Positions 1 through 11,053 of a stretch of 64,000 nt of DNA are shown here, in pieces. The stretch is from Xiphias gladius. Lineage: Eukaryota > Chordata > Actinopteri > Istiophoriformes > Xiphiidae. The position numbers and the translations under genes were made by a program. The notes beneath the pieces were generated by a model. It was not told where the DNA came from. It did not search any database and saw only the letters and a program-made list of their open reading frames with translations. Each line of letters starts with the position of its first letter. Positions within the stretch are counted from its first letter, which is position 1. The stretch covers positions 1 to 64,000 of the forward strand of contig NW_024401862.1 in assembly GCF_016859285.1 (NCBI RefSeq), in the 5' to 3' direction.

Positions 1-137
1 TACTTGTTAATACTTCAGTAGTGTTGCTACTATAACTTATTATTCTCATTGGATTGCACTTCCAACAGAGCAGAGCTGTCTGGCATGTTGCTGTATCACA
101 GAGTCAACCAACAGTTTTTTTTTTCTTGTTGTGGCAG

Positions 138-310
138 GTGGAGATGTGAAGGATGGAGCACTTCCCTTTTCTGCTGCATCCAGCAGAGGCAGCTGTTCTC
201 TCCCAGGCTTCTCTGACGACAGAAGATGTTTGCTCTGGACCAGATGAGAAGGATGGATGACCACAGGACAAACTGGGCGCGGTGGTCGCCTGTGTTTTTC
301 TCTAGGCTAA
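138..310 (+). pseudogene. U0 module e (small 3' exon), frame-broken
   Basis: The window opens inside an intron; an acceptor (gtggcag) at 131-137 starts this exon, and a donor-like gtgagt follows at 311. The phase-1 reading begins GGDVKDGALP in sister copies, but here one C is missing in the run after GCACTT, and further single-base losses follow, so the frame is lost early. It is the 3' part of an alpha unit whose promoter lies left of the window. Confidence 0.5.
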
Positions 311-350
311 GTGAGTAATCCCTCACTAAGAGTACAGAAGTACCACTAGG

Positions 351-795
351 CCGCTCATATTCCTGGCCTTCTCCCGTTTGTGGTCCTGCTGCTGCTCCTA
401 AGTAGCTGATGGTGGGACACCTGCAGGTACCGTTCAGCCCAGAAGCTTCGAGCAGAAAGTGGAACGACCTGAGAAGTGTACTCCATTTTCTGAGAGGCTG
501 GAAGAGTGTGCCCCCTCAACTTCAGGCCTCAGCTCCTCCACAAAGAGGACCAGGGAAGAGAACTACACAGGGCAGGTAAGTAGCAAGAGGCCGAGGGTGA
601 ATTACGAGGAAAACCCTGAAGATGCAGTTCCTTCTACGTCAGGCCTCAGCTCCTTTTCAAAGCGGAAGCACGGAGGAGAAATACAGGGACTCAGCTCCTT
701 CAACCTCAGGCCTTGGATTCTTCACAGGCAGGAGACCATGGCCTTTTGTCCCTCTTGGAACCCCAAGATGGGCTGATGACAGCGACTCTTATTAG
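351..795 (+). pseudogene. U0 module f: duplicated PSTSG block, frame-broken
   Basis: This is a copy of the 3' half of beta exon 2 (Pro/Ala stretch, three PSTSG repeats, KR...KRPR basic cluster, WADDSDS end) with no exon 1 next to it. Compared with the clean copies at 8692 and 29248 it has several single-base losses (for example in the runs before and after AGAAGCTTC) and one inserted G after TTTTCAAA, which shifts the last third into another frame. A TAG also sits just before the start of the block, as in all f copies. Confidence 0.6.
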
Positions 796-970
796 AGTTT
801 TTGACAACCCTGTTTGCTGCAAGTTTGGAAAACTGTAAAACTTTTCATTTTGTAGAGCTGGTGAAGCCCCAAGTAGCCTTTGCATCTTGCAAGGTTGGTA
901 GTGCCCTAGGTAGCGTCTTGCACCAGGGCCCACTTGTATCTGGTAGCTGGATCATTTCTTTGAAACCCTG

Positions 971-1421
971 AGGCTCTTATTCCTGATGCATGCTCCCGTT
1001 TGGTCGTGCTGCTGCTCACTCAGCAGCTGATGGTCGGACACCTGAGGGACCTATTCAGTCCAAGAAGCTTCCAGAGCAGCAAGTGGAACAACCTGTAGGA
1101 GGTCTACTCTCAGTTTCTCAAAGGTTGGAAGAGTGTGCCCCCTCAACTTCAGGCCTCAGCTCCTCAACAAAGAGGGGCAGGGAAGAGAGTTACACAGAGC
1201 AGGTAAGTAGCAAGAGGCCGAGGGGGAATTATGAGGAAAACCCTGAAGAGTCAGTTCCTTCTACGTCAGGCTCCAGCTCCTTTACAAACGGAAGCACGGA
1301 AGAGAACTACAGGGACTCAGCTCCTTCAACTTCAGGCCTTGGATTCTTCACAGGCAGGAGAAAGTGGCCTTTTGTCCCTTTTGGAACCTCAAGATGGGCT
1401 GATGACAGCGACTCTGATTAG
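971..1421 (+). pseudogene. U0 module g: second PSTSG block
   Basis: Another copy of the exon 2 3' half, diverged from module f (GREESYTEQ, KRPRGNYEE, ETGS-type second repeat, RRKWPF). The frame is open to the WADDSDSD stop, but the upstream Pro/Ala part has small indels, so the block cannot be read from its normal start. It keeps the CAG|GTAAGT donor-like site after YTEQ. No promoter of its own is visible. Confidence 0.55.
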
Positions 1422-1851
1422 AGTTTTGACAACCCTGTTTGCTGCATGTTTGGAAAACTGTAAAAACTTTCATTTGGCAGAGCTGGTGAAGCCCCAAGTA
1501 GCCTTGGCGTCTTGCAGGTTGGTAGTGCCCTAGGTAGCGTCTTGCACCAGGGCCCACTGGATCATCTCTTTGAAAACTTGAGAGGGCTGGCTTTTGCACT
1601 TGTTTGGGTAAAGCTTGGGTAGCCTTCGACTCTTTGGCAGGGCTGTCAAAGCCCTTGGTATTTAATCTTTCAACAACTGTTTTGTCCTGTTTCCTCTGTT
1701 CTTAGATTTTAACTAAGCTCTAGATGCCCATACAGAAGTAAGTTAATAATTAACATTAACCAAAGTGTTCTGCAAATTTTAATTTCACTTATTCAATGGG
1801 TCAGAGATAATTTTTCTTACTCAGTTATACTTTTATGTGTTTTTTCTTTAG

Positions 1852-2243
1852 AAAGTGTGGATGCTTTACCAGACAAAGCTAAGTCCATGCTAAATGGCAA
1901 CAGTAACAAATGTCGCCTGCAAGTCCATATGAGTTTCATTTATCAACCTTGTATCAAGTTGGAAATACTGTTCCATTTAAAGATGTGCTGGCCATTTGTT
2001 GTCATGATTTTCCACATTGCTCCCATTGACTTATTAAGTATTTCAGCTGTTTCGTTTGTTTTTCGTTACACTAATGCTCCTGTAGTTTTTCCACCAATTA
2101 CGCATTGGGTACTTTTGGAGCTGTGTCAGGGATCTCATGTTACTTTAAAAACTACCATCACATCTAATGTGACCCACTCTTGTAGCAGTGCCTGTAAATG
2201 TAATTCAGATACTTCCGAATTTCAATCCCTGTCCACAAAGTGA
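1852..2243 (+). CDS. U0 module h: read-through ORF of a mutated small exon, hypothetical
   Basis: The left end is a second copy of the 27-nt exon seen at 8196: a good acceptor (tttctttag) followed by codons for VDALPDK. At the donor, however, the G of GTAAGT is C (AAAGCTAAGTCC), so the exon can no longer be spliced there and reads on into former intron for a total of about 128 residues, ending CNSDTSEFQSLSTK. The new part is rich in hydrophobic residues with several Cys. There is no ATG at the exon start; the first is in the sequence AAGTCCATG. I do not recognise the product, and it may simply be an open stretch left by the mutation. Confidence 0.3.
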
Positions 2244-2429
2244 CATTATGAAATCTTCTTTACTCATTTATTCCTTTGTTTAGAGCTCCAGCCAGACATT
2301 TTGGCCAATTTAGTTCTCCTGTGGAATAACTCGAAATAATTAATTCGTATTTTATTATCCAAATCTCATTACACAGTTGAGTGATGAATAGTGTCATATT
2401 TACATGATGATGCTGTTTTTCTTTACTAG

Positions 2430-2497
2430 ACTCTAGTGAAAGTTCTGGGACCACCATGGGAAAGGTTGAGAGGTCCAGGGGCCAAAGCCTGGGGTAG
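2430..2497 (+). other. Possible small terminal exon (acceptor-bounded)
   Basis: An acceptor-like tttctttactag precedes 2430; in phase 1 the sequence reads SSESSGTTMGKVERSRGQSLG-stop (split here as SSESSGTT, MGKVERSRGQSLG). The phase matches that of exon 1 and the 27-nt exon. The same stretch recurs unchanged in later units (near 10730, 22890, 31288, 43436, 51830 and 60215). No independent evidence of use. Confidence 0.22.
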
Positions 2498-2756
2498 TGG
2501 TCCGGGATCATGCCCAAGTGTGCATGGTGGTGTCATCAAGTGAGCCCTGTCCAGAAACTGGTTTTATGATTTCAGAAACCAGTCGACTCAACCTCCAGCA
2601 TTTTGTCCTGATCAGAGGCATTCCAGAAAAATGGCATTTACATGTATGATTATTCTGTTCAACAGCTGTTTTGTTTCCTTTTCCTGTCTTTCTGGCTTTG
2701 TGCACGTGGTGGAGGAGGCTGGGTGTATGAGTGACAATGTGGATGTACTTGAATAA

Positions 2757-2776
2757 GTGTGTGTGTGTGTGTGTGT
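2757..2776. repeat. (GT)10 microsatellite, short class
   Basis: Ten GT units between GAATAA and TTTAAGGG. Copies at the same place in other units have either 10 or 27-28 units. This one precedes an alpha promoter. Confidence 0.95.
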
Positions 2777-2777
2777 T

Positions 2778-5082
2778 TAAGGGACTATGAGAACTTGTGA
2801 GGTGTAGAAGTAGCTGGGAAGCCATCCTGATAAATGGCTGGCATGTGTCTCTCTGTACTGACAAACGAGAGAGAACTGCCTCCCCAGTGAGTCTTGGCCA
2901 AATTAGCCCTATTTATTTTAAATATATATAAAATGTGTGCCTGTACAGTTCTTCGCAACTAGAGAGGAGCTCTGAGGAGTCTGTTTTTTGAAGTTTATTC
3001 AGGTAGTGACGTTCTTTTTAGTCTGAGTTTCTCATCCACCACGTACATGGTTGGTAAACTGTACAGAAAAAAACACCAGAAAGTCGGCCAATCAATTTCT
3101 GATCACTTTGTAGAGGAGAAAGGCCACTCTGAGACATGAAGGTTGTTGGGGGAAAAAAACCCACAATGAATGGAACATTTAGCTTTTTCCTCGTTGTTGC
3201 ATTGCAAGCCTATAGGATAATAATCCTATAATCTATAGGATGATTTATGTAGTTGCCCTCATTGCATGATCAGCTTGTCAATCAAAGCAGGCTGGGTAAC
3301 ACAAAGGTTAGTTGTCTCTGCCCTCACTAAGACTGGCCAAGGCCCATCTCTGCTCTATACAAAGCCAACCTTTCTGCTATCAAGCCTGCGTCATATCTTA
3401 AGATACTGTAAGCACTGCTAGATGAGTACTATTGGATATTTTTAATATAAGATTAAAATCAAATCAAATAAAAACGGTTGTATTTCACTCCTTTTGAGAA
3501 GAATTTCAATATACTGTAATATTGAGGTTAAATGTCAATGTGAACTTCTCCTTTTTTAGTAAAATAAAAGTTACCAAAACTCTCACTTTGTGTCTGACTG
3601 TACTTTAGGATTTAAGATCTCCTAGATCAATAATATTGTCTTCTTAGAAACAGTGGATCAGTAACATAAGAACCAATAGCGACAGAAATGCTACACCGTA
3701 ACATTTCCTATCAACATTTTGTAAGATCTCTGAGCTGATTATATGGTGCATGTGACCTTAAATGCCACCCAGACTATCCACTCCATACAGCACTTTTTCA
3801 GTTTTCCACATTGGCAGCGTATCATTTTCAGTCTTGCAGAACCCGACTTGCATTCATAGAATACACATAATTAAAAATCAAATTAGGAGCTAGAATAGTT
3901 TGAGGACATTGCGCCCCCTGGTGGTCAGTTTTAGGAATTGTTGAAGGTTACCTCCAGTGAAAGTGTAACTCTCCTGACTGGAAATTTGCTAACTCTCTGA
4001 TAAGTTGAAATATTTAAGGCAGACTTACAGACCTGCTGAAATCTGTAAATGCATATTCTTAGCTTACACCACCCACAAAAACACCTTTTAATCCTGGAAA
4101 CATTAGCTCAGTGTTTCAATGAGGTCCACACTTTGGATCTAAGGCCTAATACAGAACCTGATGATCAGGTTTGAAGCACTTACAACAAAACCTGAAGCCT
4201 AAACTATTTATTTCTTAGATGAGTGTGAGATCTACAGTGGATGGATGATGAGACGGCCTGTTTTTCAAGAGCACTCTTGACTTTCTCTCTCCAACAATAA
4301 ATATTAACAATGACCTCACACAGAGGCTCGGGCTCAGAGGCCCCATGACCTTTTAGGCCCCCAGGCCCATGTCTTGAAGGCCCGATTGGTAATTAACCCA
4401 TAGTTATTACGGCCTTGTATCTCTGATGAGAGATACAAGGTCTGGCCCAGTTCCCTCATTATCTGTACGACATAAAAAAGTTCATAAATTGATGGATTTC
4501 GCATGAATACACATTTGTATTAACCACATCTTTATCATTCTTAAAAAGTTCAATAGTTATCGTATTAGCTGCGCTGTGTGTTGGTCAGTTTGAAAGCCAA
4601 TGACATGGCCACAGCAGTAAACCTTTGTTGAAATGTTTCCCTTTTATTTTGACAACTAGGTTGTCTGTTTGGGAAATATAGAAAGAATTTAAATGTGTTT
4701 CACGAACATACAAACATTTTATAGGCTCTCCAGGTGAGTTTCAGTTAAAATGATAACTATATCCTCTGTGAACTCATTCAAGATTTATGTGAACAGTATT
4801 CCAAATAGCATATATCATAGGATATACAGTAGAGCACAAGTTGTTGTAGTCAACATAACAGTAAGGGAAGTTTATAAGACTTTCTCTTTTTTTTACAAAA
4901 ACTGTTCTGACTCATCAGTCAGAATTTAGGACCATTCCTAAAGGTCTGGGAGAAGTCGGAGGTAGTCCGGCAAGGACAGCGTCATCACTGACCTGTTAAC
5001 AGTCTTTCAGCTGCTGCGGGTAAATGTGTCTCGTTGTGTCAGTGTTTGGGACAAATACGACAATAAAGAGCTTTTAAAAACT
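2778..5082. other. Inter-gene spacer upstream of U1, alpha type
   Basis: No convincing gene. It contains an AT-rich stretch with a partly palindromic segment around 3212-3245, the CTCF-like site at 3911, and a poly(A)-type AATAAA at 5062-5067. Compared with the spacer of U3 it lacks several short pieces around 3857-3910 on both sides of the CTCF-like site. Confidence 0.7.
3911..3924 (-). promoter_or_regulatory. CTCF-like motif upstream of U1
   Basis: The plus strand GCGCCCCCTGGTGG is the reverse complement of CCACCAGGGGGCGC, a full match to the vertebrate CTCF core consensus. It lies about 1.8 kb upstream of the promoter. Binding is inferred only. Same site at 24471, 45015 and 53412. Confidence 0.6.
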
Positions 5083-5586
5083 TTATTTTGATGGTGCGAG
5101 AGTTACTATGGATCCAGTGAGCTCAGCAACAAAACTGATAACACTGGAGAGGATGGTTTTGCACAACTCTGCACTACATGGACACTGTAAAAACACAACG
5201 TGATTGAGAACAAAAACACACAAGAAGATGTAGGTGCATGTGCACCACAGTAAACCGCACAAGAACGGCGGAAGTGCTCTCAAATGTGTGGGTTTTATCA
5301 TTATGGACATATTAGGTGCTGAGGGAGACAGTCTATGGAAGAAATGGAAAATCATAACTACATATGAACATGGAGACACAAAAAATGGACAGTTAATACA
5401 ATCTGTTGGTCTGCTTAACTCCCTAACTCTCTCTCTCAAACTTGGTGTCAGTTTCAAATCCAGCTTTGTTGTAATGGCGTAAGTATAACGGAAACACCTT
5501 GTATAACGTTTACAAGTCAGTAATGACCCAGAAAATAAGAAAAAAAAAAAGAGACAATTAATGGATTTCACTTTGCCACATAACAA
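5083..5586 (-). CDS. Divergent minus-strand ORF, hypothetical (167 codons)
   Basis: An open frame running away from the U1 promoter, starting at an ATG about 150 bases upstream of the TATA box and ending in a TAA that overlaps an AATAAA (minus strand, 5087-5082). The predicted product is rich in Cys, Phe and Leu with one strongly hydrophobic stretch near residues 112-140, which could span a membrane. Against it being a gene: the N-terminal FFFF comes from a poly(A)/poly(T) run whose length varies between units, and the frame is broken upstream of U4, U5 and U6. No family recognised. Confidence 0.22.
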   Translation of the reverse strand: MLCGKVKSINCLFFFFLFSGSLLTCKRYTRCFRYTYAITTKLDLKLTPSLRERVRELSRPTDCINCPFFVSPCSYVVMIFHFFHRLSPSAPNMSIMIKPTHLRALPPFLCGLLWCTCTYIFLCVFVLNHVVFLQCPCSAELCKTILSSVISFVAELTGSIVTLAPSK

Positions 5587-5682
5587 CCTTATTATAATGT
5601 ATTAAAAAACACAGAGGTATGAAGGAAATTGAAAAATAAATTGGAAAAAATCAGAAAAATAATGTCTCTCTGCGTCTTCTCC

Positions 5683-5742
5683 TCGTACACGCACACGCGT
5701 GCGTGCGTCACTAAAAAAAAAACGTCACGGTGGGTATATAAG
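5683..5742 (+). promoter_or_regulatory. U1 core promoter
   Basis: A TATA box TATATAAG lies at 5735-5742, with a cAMP-response-like half site ACGTCAC at 5722-5728 and an alternating purine/pyrimidine GCGTGCGTGCGTCAC block at 5697-5711 that contains GCGTG cores of the Ah-receptor type. No ATG occurs between the expected start of transcription (about 5765) and the ATG of exon 1 at 5935, which fits a ~170-base 5' UTR. All seven promoters share this layout. Confidence 0.75.
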
Positions 5743-5934
5743 GGTGCCCATCATTCGGATTCTCCCCTTTTGCACCTGGACTTGGAAACGAATAGACCTG
5801 TTGCAAACCAAAGCTGTGGAAAGCAAACTTTTGGAGAATTTCATTCCTGGAAAGAAACTACCGGAAAGCGGATCCTGCTGAAAAACCAAACCTTTGGATC
5901 ACTGGACTATTGTGGAAAACCGAGGAGTCTGAAC

Positions 5935-7508
5935 ATGTCCTCCAGTAGACCACGGATCCCGGAGGAGCCCCTTACTGGAGGGAGTTTCCCCCCAGCAGGT
6001 GCTGGACAACGATGCAGGTAAGATAACTTTTCTATTGATTCTATATTATTGAAATCATTTTACTTCTGACTGATTCGTTGATTCATCGCTTTAATATCCT
6101 TAAAAACTTTATCAGTGTGTAGATCAATGTCACTATGAATTTAAAGATTACCAGTTCACACCATGTCATTAGGGCCTGTTGGGAAAACACAGATTTGGTG
6201 AAACTAGACACTTCTTCGACGATTATTCAGTGTGAAATGATTATTTGATGGACGGACTTTCTTAAATTATCCCGGGAAAGTTGTAGAATTCATGAACAGT
6301 TAGTGTCGTGATTTGAAAACAGTTATTTTAGTTTGAGGGCATCAAATTGTCCAAATCAAAATTAATGGAAAAAGATGGCGACTGGGCCAAATTTCATATA
6401 ATGCCAAAGTTTCTTATTATATCCGGAGCTGATAGCGAGTTGTGTAGTAATGTCATGTTCACAGTCGATCACATTGAATGAAGTAATTAACAGATATTAC
6501 CCAAAATGCACAAAGATATATGAACTGTAATAATTTAAATAAGATATATTGATTTTCAATCAATGACTCAAAGTCTTACACTGTGATTGTAATATACTTT
6601 TAAATTCTTATATTTAAAATTTCCATGTCTGTGAAAAGTTTCTTCTAAGCTCAACACATCGGTAGTTCAAAGTTTTTCCATGTGACTAAGTAAACAGTGG
6701 TTATCATGAAGTCTCAGATGTATGCAGCATAAAATTATTCTCATTCTCTACAAAGTAATAACAGCAGAACTGTACAATATTTGATATTAATGTTAAAATG
6801 GGATCACCTCTTTAACAGTCGTAGTTAGTGTATTTTTGCTGCTTATTTAGTCCTTACTATCTAATTATATGAGAATTACTACAATTTGAAATCAGGTTTT
6901 TCAGCTGCTTTAACCTTTACGTCTCAGGTGCTGTAGACGACATCATTGGACATCCTACAGAAGATGGGTTCCCTGAACTAATCTTGGTTGTGGATGATGA
7001 CGAAGACAACAATCTCCCAGTCAACATCTCATCTGGTGAGGAAGAGGAGTTTGAGGAAGATGATAGTGAAGTCGACGAGACCGATTCAGAAAGTGAAATT
7101 GGTGAGGTCTGGTCTGGCGACTTCAGCAATGATTCAGGGTACAGCACCATGACTGACTCTGAAGAGTACCTTGAAGACGACCTTGAAGACGACTTTAGAC
7201 CTCTGTCCCCTCTCGTCCAGCAGTTCCCACCAGAAAGCTTTTGGCAGGACTGGAAGGATGCATCCTTCTTTTATTGCTGGCGCCCTCTTCTTGTTGTTCC
7301 CGTCCGTATTCCTGATGCTGCTCCCTGCCTGTGGTCCTGCTGCTGCTCCTGTCATCAGCCCATCAGCTCCCAAGATGGGCTAATGAAAGCGACTCTGATT
7401 AGGGGTTTTGACAACGCTGTTTGCTGGATGTTTGGGAAAACTGTAAAATTCCTTTCATTTGGCGGAGCTGGTGGAGCCCAAGTAGCCTTCGATCTGGCAG
7501 GTTGGTAG
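5935..7508 (+). pseudogene. U1 alpha gene, exon 1 frame-shifted
   Basis: Exon 1 is 5935-6017 (good Kozak A at -3; donor GCAG|GTAAGA). It is 83 nt, one more than the intact beta exon, because of one extra base between GAGGAGC and GGAGGG; joined to exon 2 (starts 6928 after CTCAG) it reaches a stop within about 20 codons. Exon 2 in its proper frame encodes VDDIIG, a long acidic Ser/Asp/Glu stretch, then PPESFWQDW. Further right it lacks the PSTSG module of beta genes and loses two bases after GACTGG, so it ends in an unrelated tail at 7508. The acidic part looks like an activation-type or scaffold segment, inferred from composition. Confidence 0.65.
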
Positions 7509-7632
7509 TGCCCTAGGTAGCGTCTTGCACCAGGGCCCACTTGTATCTTGTGGCTGGATCATCTCTTGAAAACTATTTGTATATATGTGGTAGCTAGATG
7601 TTCCATTTGTAATCTGGAGGGCTGGCAATTTA

Positions 7633-7725
7633 GAGTCATCAGTCAACCTAATCTAACCTGTGAGTTTTGTGGACACCTTGACTCGGACCCTGCAAGAAAA
7701 CCCACACAAGGAGAACATGCAAGAC
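7633..7725 (+). repeat. Degenerate dispersed fish repeat
   Basis: Sequence running from AGTCATCAGTCAACCTAATCT through ACTCGGACCCTGCAAG to GGAGAACATGCAAGACC resembles the widespread vertebrate repeat with 'aacccacgcaggcacggg' followed by GAGAACATGCAAACTCC. It is diverged. The same remnant lies after exon 2 in every unit, so it was present before the array expanded. Confidence 0.5.
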
Positions 7726-8195
7726 CAAAACCTTCTTGCTATGAGATGAAAGTGTTAAGCGATGCTGCGTGAAATACTTCAGTGCCTCCCTGCAGGAGTA
7801 TTAAAAGGAGGACCTTGTCCTGGTTAGACTTGCCAGGATTTGCAGTATCCCATCTAGCCCAGGTATGCTATCCTGGGGTTTAGTGGGGATGTTGTGTGAA
7901 GAGGAGCCCAGGATTGAAAAAATAGCAATCCTGTAGGTAATGTAGGAAATGCTCCACCATAGGAGTCACTGCTCCTGACATGATGTGGGGGAAAAGGTAA
8001 GTATGAGTGTCTGACTTGCAAAGGAAATTACCCTCTATAGCCTGTTATATAGAGACATAGACACTGTGTAAACTACCTAATAATTACTAACAACATTTAC
8101 AAAAGTGTCCTGCAAATTTTTGTTTCACTTATTCAATGGCTCAGAGATTATTTCTCTTACTCACTCTTTTATACTTTTATGCAGTTTTTCTTTAG

Positions 8196-8591
8196 AAGGT
8201 GTAGATGCTTTACCAGACAAAGGTAAGTCCATGCTAAATGACATCAGTAACAAATGTTTCCTGCTTGTCTGTATATTACTTGTTAATACTTCAGTAGTGT
8301 TGCTACTATAACTTATTATTCTCTCATTGGATTGCACTTCCAACAGAGCAGAGCTGTCTGGCATGTTGCTGTATCACAGAGTCAACCAACAGTTTTTTTT
8401 TTCCTTGTTGTGGCAGGTGGAGATGTGAAGGATGGAGCACTTCCCCTTATCTGCTGCATCCAGCAGAGGCAGCTGTTCTCTCCCAGGCTTCTCTGACGAC
8501 AGAGAAGACGTTTGCTCTGGACCAGATGAGAAGGATGGATGACCACAGGACAAACTGGAGCGCGGTGGTCGCCTGTTTTTCTCTAGGCTAA
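8196..8591 (+). pseudogene. U1 small exons d (27 nt) and e
   Basis: Exon d is 8196-8222: acceptor TTCTTTAG, donor AAAG|GTAAGT, coding in phase 1 for EGVDALPDK. Exon e is 8417-8591 (acceptor GTGGCAG, donor CTAA|GTGAGT) and starts GGDVKDGALPLICCIQQRQL in the same phase, then stops after FSPRLL because one T is missing compared with U6. Exons 1, d and e all join in phase 1. In another frame the exon stays open to its end (TTEKTF, DQMRRMDDHRTNW). Confidence 0.5.
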
Positions 8592-8630
8592 GTGAGTAAT
8601 CCCCTCACTAAGAGTACAGAAGTACCACTA

Positions 8631-9084
8631 GGCCGCTCATATTCCTGACGCTTCTCCCGTTTGTGGTCCTGCTGCTGCTCCTAAGTAGCTGATGGTCGGA
8701 CACCTGCAGGTACCCGTTAAGCCCCAGAAGCTTCCCGAGCAGAAAGTGGAACGACCTGAGGGAAGTGTACTCCCATTTTCTGAGAGGCTGGAAGAGTGTG
8801 CCCCCTCAACTTCACGCCTCAGCTCCTCCACAAAGAGGACCAGGGAAGAGAACTACACAGGGCAGGTAAGTAGCAAGAGGCCGAGGGTGAATTACGAGGA
8901 AAACCCTGAAGATGCAGTTCCTTCTACGTCAGGCCTCAGCTCCTTTTCAAACGGAAGCACGGAGGAGAAATACAGGGACTCAGCTCCTTCAACCTCAGGC
9001 CTTGGATTCTTCACAGGCAGGAGACCATGGCCTTTTGTCCCTCTTGGAACCCCAAGATGGGCTGATGACAGCGACTCTTATTAG
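8631..9084 (+). pseudogene. U1 module f: PSTSG block
   Basis: Open from GHLQVPVK to a TAG after WADDSDSY (the last Asp codon GAT of beta is TAT here). The part to the left is in frame with the beta Pro/Ala stretch but is cut by TAG just before CTGATGGTC, so it cannot be translated from an upstream exon without splicing. It is marked by VKPQK (U1 and U6) against VQPQK (U0, U3, U5). Confidence 0.6.
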
Positions 9085-9262
9085 AGTTTTTGACAACCCT
9101 GTTTGCTGCAAGTTTGGAAAACTGTAAAAACTTTTCATTTTGTAGAGCTGGTGAAGCCCCAAGTAGCCTTTGCATCTTGCAAGGTTGGTAGTGCCCTAGG
9201 TAGCGTCTTGCACCAGGGCCCACTTGTATCTGGTAGCTGGATCATTTCTTTGAAACCCTGAG

Positions 9263-9713
9263 GCCGCTCTTATTCCTGATGCATGCTCCTGCTTAGGTCG
9301 TGCTGCTGCTCCTCAGCAGCTGATGGTCGGACACCGCAGGGACCTATTCAGTCCAAGAAGCTTCCAGAGCAGCAAGTGGAACAACCTGTAGGAGGTCTAC
9401 TCTCAGTTTCTCAAAGGTTGGAAGAGTGTGCCCCCTCAACTTCAGGCCTCAGCTCCTCAACAAAGAGGGGCAGGGAAGAGAGTTACACAGAGCAGGTAAG
9501 TAGCAAGAGGCCGAGGGGGAATTATGAGGAAAACCCTGAAGAGTCAGTTCCTTCTACGTCAGGCTCCAGCTCCTTACAAACGGAAGCACGGAAGAGAACT
9601 ACAGGGACTCAGCTCCTTCAACTTCAGGCCTTGGATTCTTCACAGGCAGGAGAAAGTGGCCTTTTGTCCCTTTTGGAACCTCAAGATGGGCTGATGACAG
9701 CGACTCTGATTAG
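9263..9713 (+). pseudogene. U1 module g: PSTSG block, frame-broken
   Basis: Copy of the second block. It has lost one T in GCTCCTTTACAAACGG, so the third PSTSG repeat is read in another frame, and one C is missing in GGACACCGCAGG. The left part has CCTGCTTAGG where U6 keeps CCGTTTGTGG. Confidence 0.6.
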
Positions 9714-10146
9714 AGTTTTTGACAACCCTGTTTGCTGCATGTTTGGAAAACTGTAAAAACTTTTCATTTGGCAGAGCTGGTGAAGCCCCAAGTAGCCTTG
9801 GCGTCTTGCAAGGTTGGTAGTGCCCTAGGTAGCGTCTTGCACCAGGGCCCACTGGATCATCTCTTTGAAAACTTGAGAGGGCTGGCTTTTGCACTTGTTT
9901 GGGTAAAGCTTCGGTAGCCTTCGACTTTTGGCAGGGCTGTCAAAGCCCTTGGTATTTAATCTTTCAACAACTGTTTTGTCCTGTTTCCTCTGTTCTTAGA
10001 TTTTTAACTAAGCTCTAGATGCCCATACAGAAGTAAGTTAATAATTAACATTAACCAAAGTGTTCTGCAAATTTTAATTTCACTTATTCAATGGGTCAGA
10101 GATAATTTTTCTTACTCAGTTATACTTTTATGTGTTTTTTCTTTAG

Positions 10147-10538
10147 AAAGTGTGGATGCTTTACCAGACAAAGCTAAGTCCATGCTAAATGGCAACAGTA
10201 ACAAATGTCGCCTGCAAGTCCATATGAGTTTCATTTATCAACCTTGTATCAAGTTGGAAATACTGTTCCATTTAAAGATGTGTTTGCCATTTGTTGTCAT
10301 GATTTTCCACATTGCTCCCATTGACTTATTAAGTATTTCAGCTGTTTCGTTTGTTTTTCGTTACACTAATGCTCCTGTAGTTTTTCCACCAATTACGCAT
10401 TGGGTACTTTTGGAGCTGTGTCAGGGATCTCATGTTACTTTAAAAACTACCATCACATCTAATGTGACCCACTCTTGTAGCAGTGCCTGTAAATGTAATT
10501 CAGATACTTCCGAATTTCAATCCCTGTCCACAAAGTGA
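10147..10538 (+). CDS. U1 module h: read-through ORF, hypothetical
   Basis: Same donor-less small exon and 128-codon open frame as at 1852, with the variant KMCLPF in place of KMCWPF. Followed by the possible mini-exon near 10730. Confidence 0.28.
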
Positions 10539-11051
10539 CATTATGAAATCTTCTTTACTCATTTATTCCTTTGTTTAGAGCTCCAGCCAGACATTTTGGC
10601 CAATTTAGTTCTCCTGTGGAATAACTCGAAATAATTAATTCGTATTTTATTATCCAAATCTCATTACACAGTTGAGTGATGAATAGTGTCATATTTACAT
10701 GATGATGCTGTTTTTTCTTTACTAGACTCTAGTGAAAGTTCTGGGACCACCATGGGAAAGGTTGAGAGGTCCAGGGGCCAAAGCCTGGGGTAGTGGTCCG
10801 GGATCATGCCCAAGTGTGCATGGTGGTGTCATCAAGTGAGCCCTTTCCAGAAACTGGTTTTATGATTTCAGAAACCAGTCGACTCAACCTCCAGCATTTT
10901 GTCCTGATCAGAGGCATTCCAGAAAAATGGCATTTACATGTATGATTATTCTGTTCAACAGCTGTTTTTGTTTCCTTTTCCTGTCTTTCTGGCTTTGTGC
11001 ACGTGGTGGAGGAGGCTGGGTGTATGAGTGACAATGTGGATGTACTTGAAT

Positions 11052-11053
<2 letters not shown>

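Noticed and set aside
3200-3245. Palindromic CCTATAGGATAATAATCC segment as a regulatory hairpin
   Set aside because: Arms of about 7 bases in AT-rich sequence; too weak to call.
5629-6021. Long ORF across the promoter and exon 1 of U1
   Set aside because: It starts upstream of the TATA box, so it is not in the transcript; it overlaps the 5' UTR and the frame-shifted exon 1.
6917-7150. Ser-rich minus-strand ORF opposite exon 2 (also at 15447, 36019 and 56402)
   Set aside because: It is the mirror of the GAN-rich acidic codons of exon 2; it has no promoter or splice support of its own.
7548-7772. Short ORF with CEFCGH as a zinc-finger protein
   Set aside because: It lies in the degenerate dispersed repeat and has a single CxxC only.
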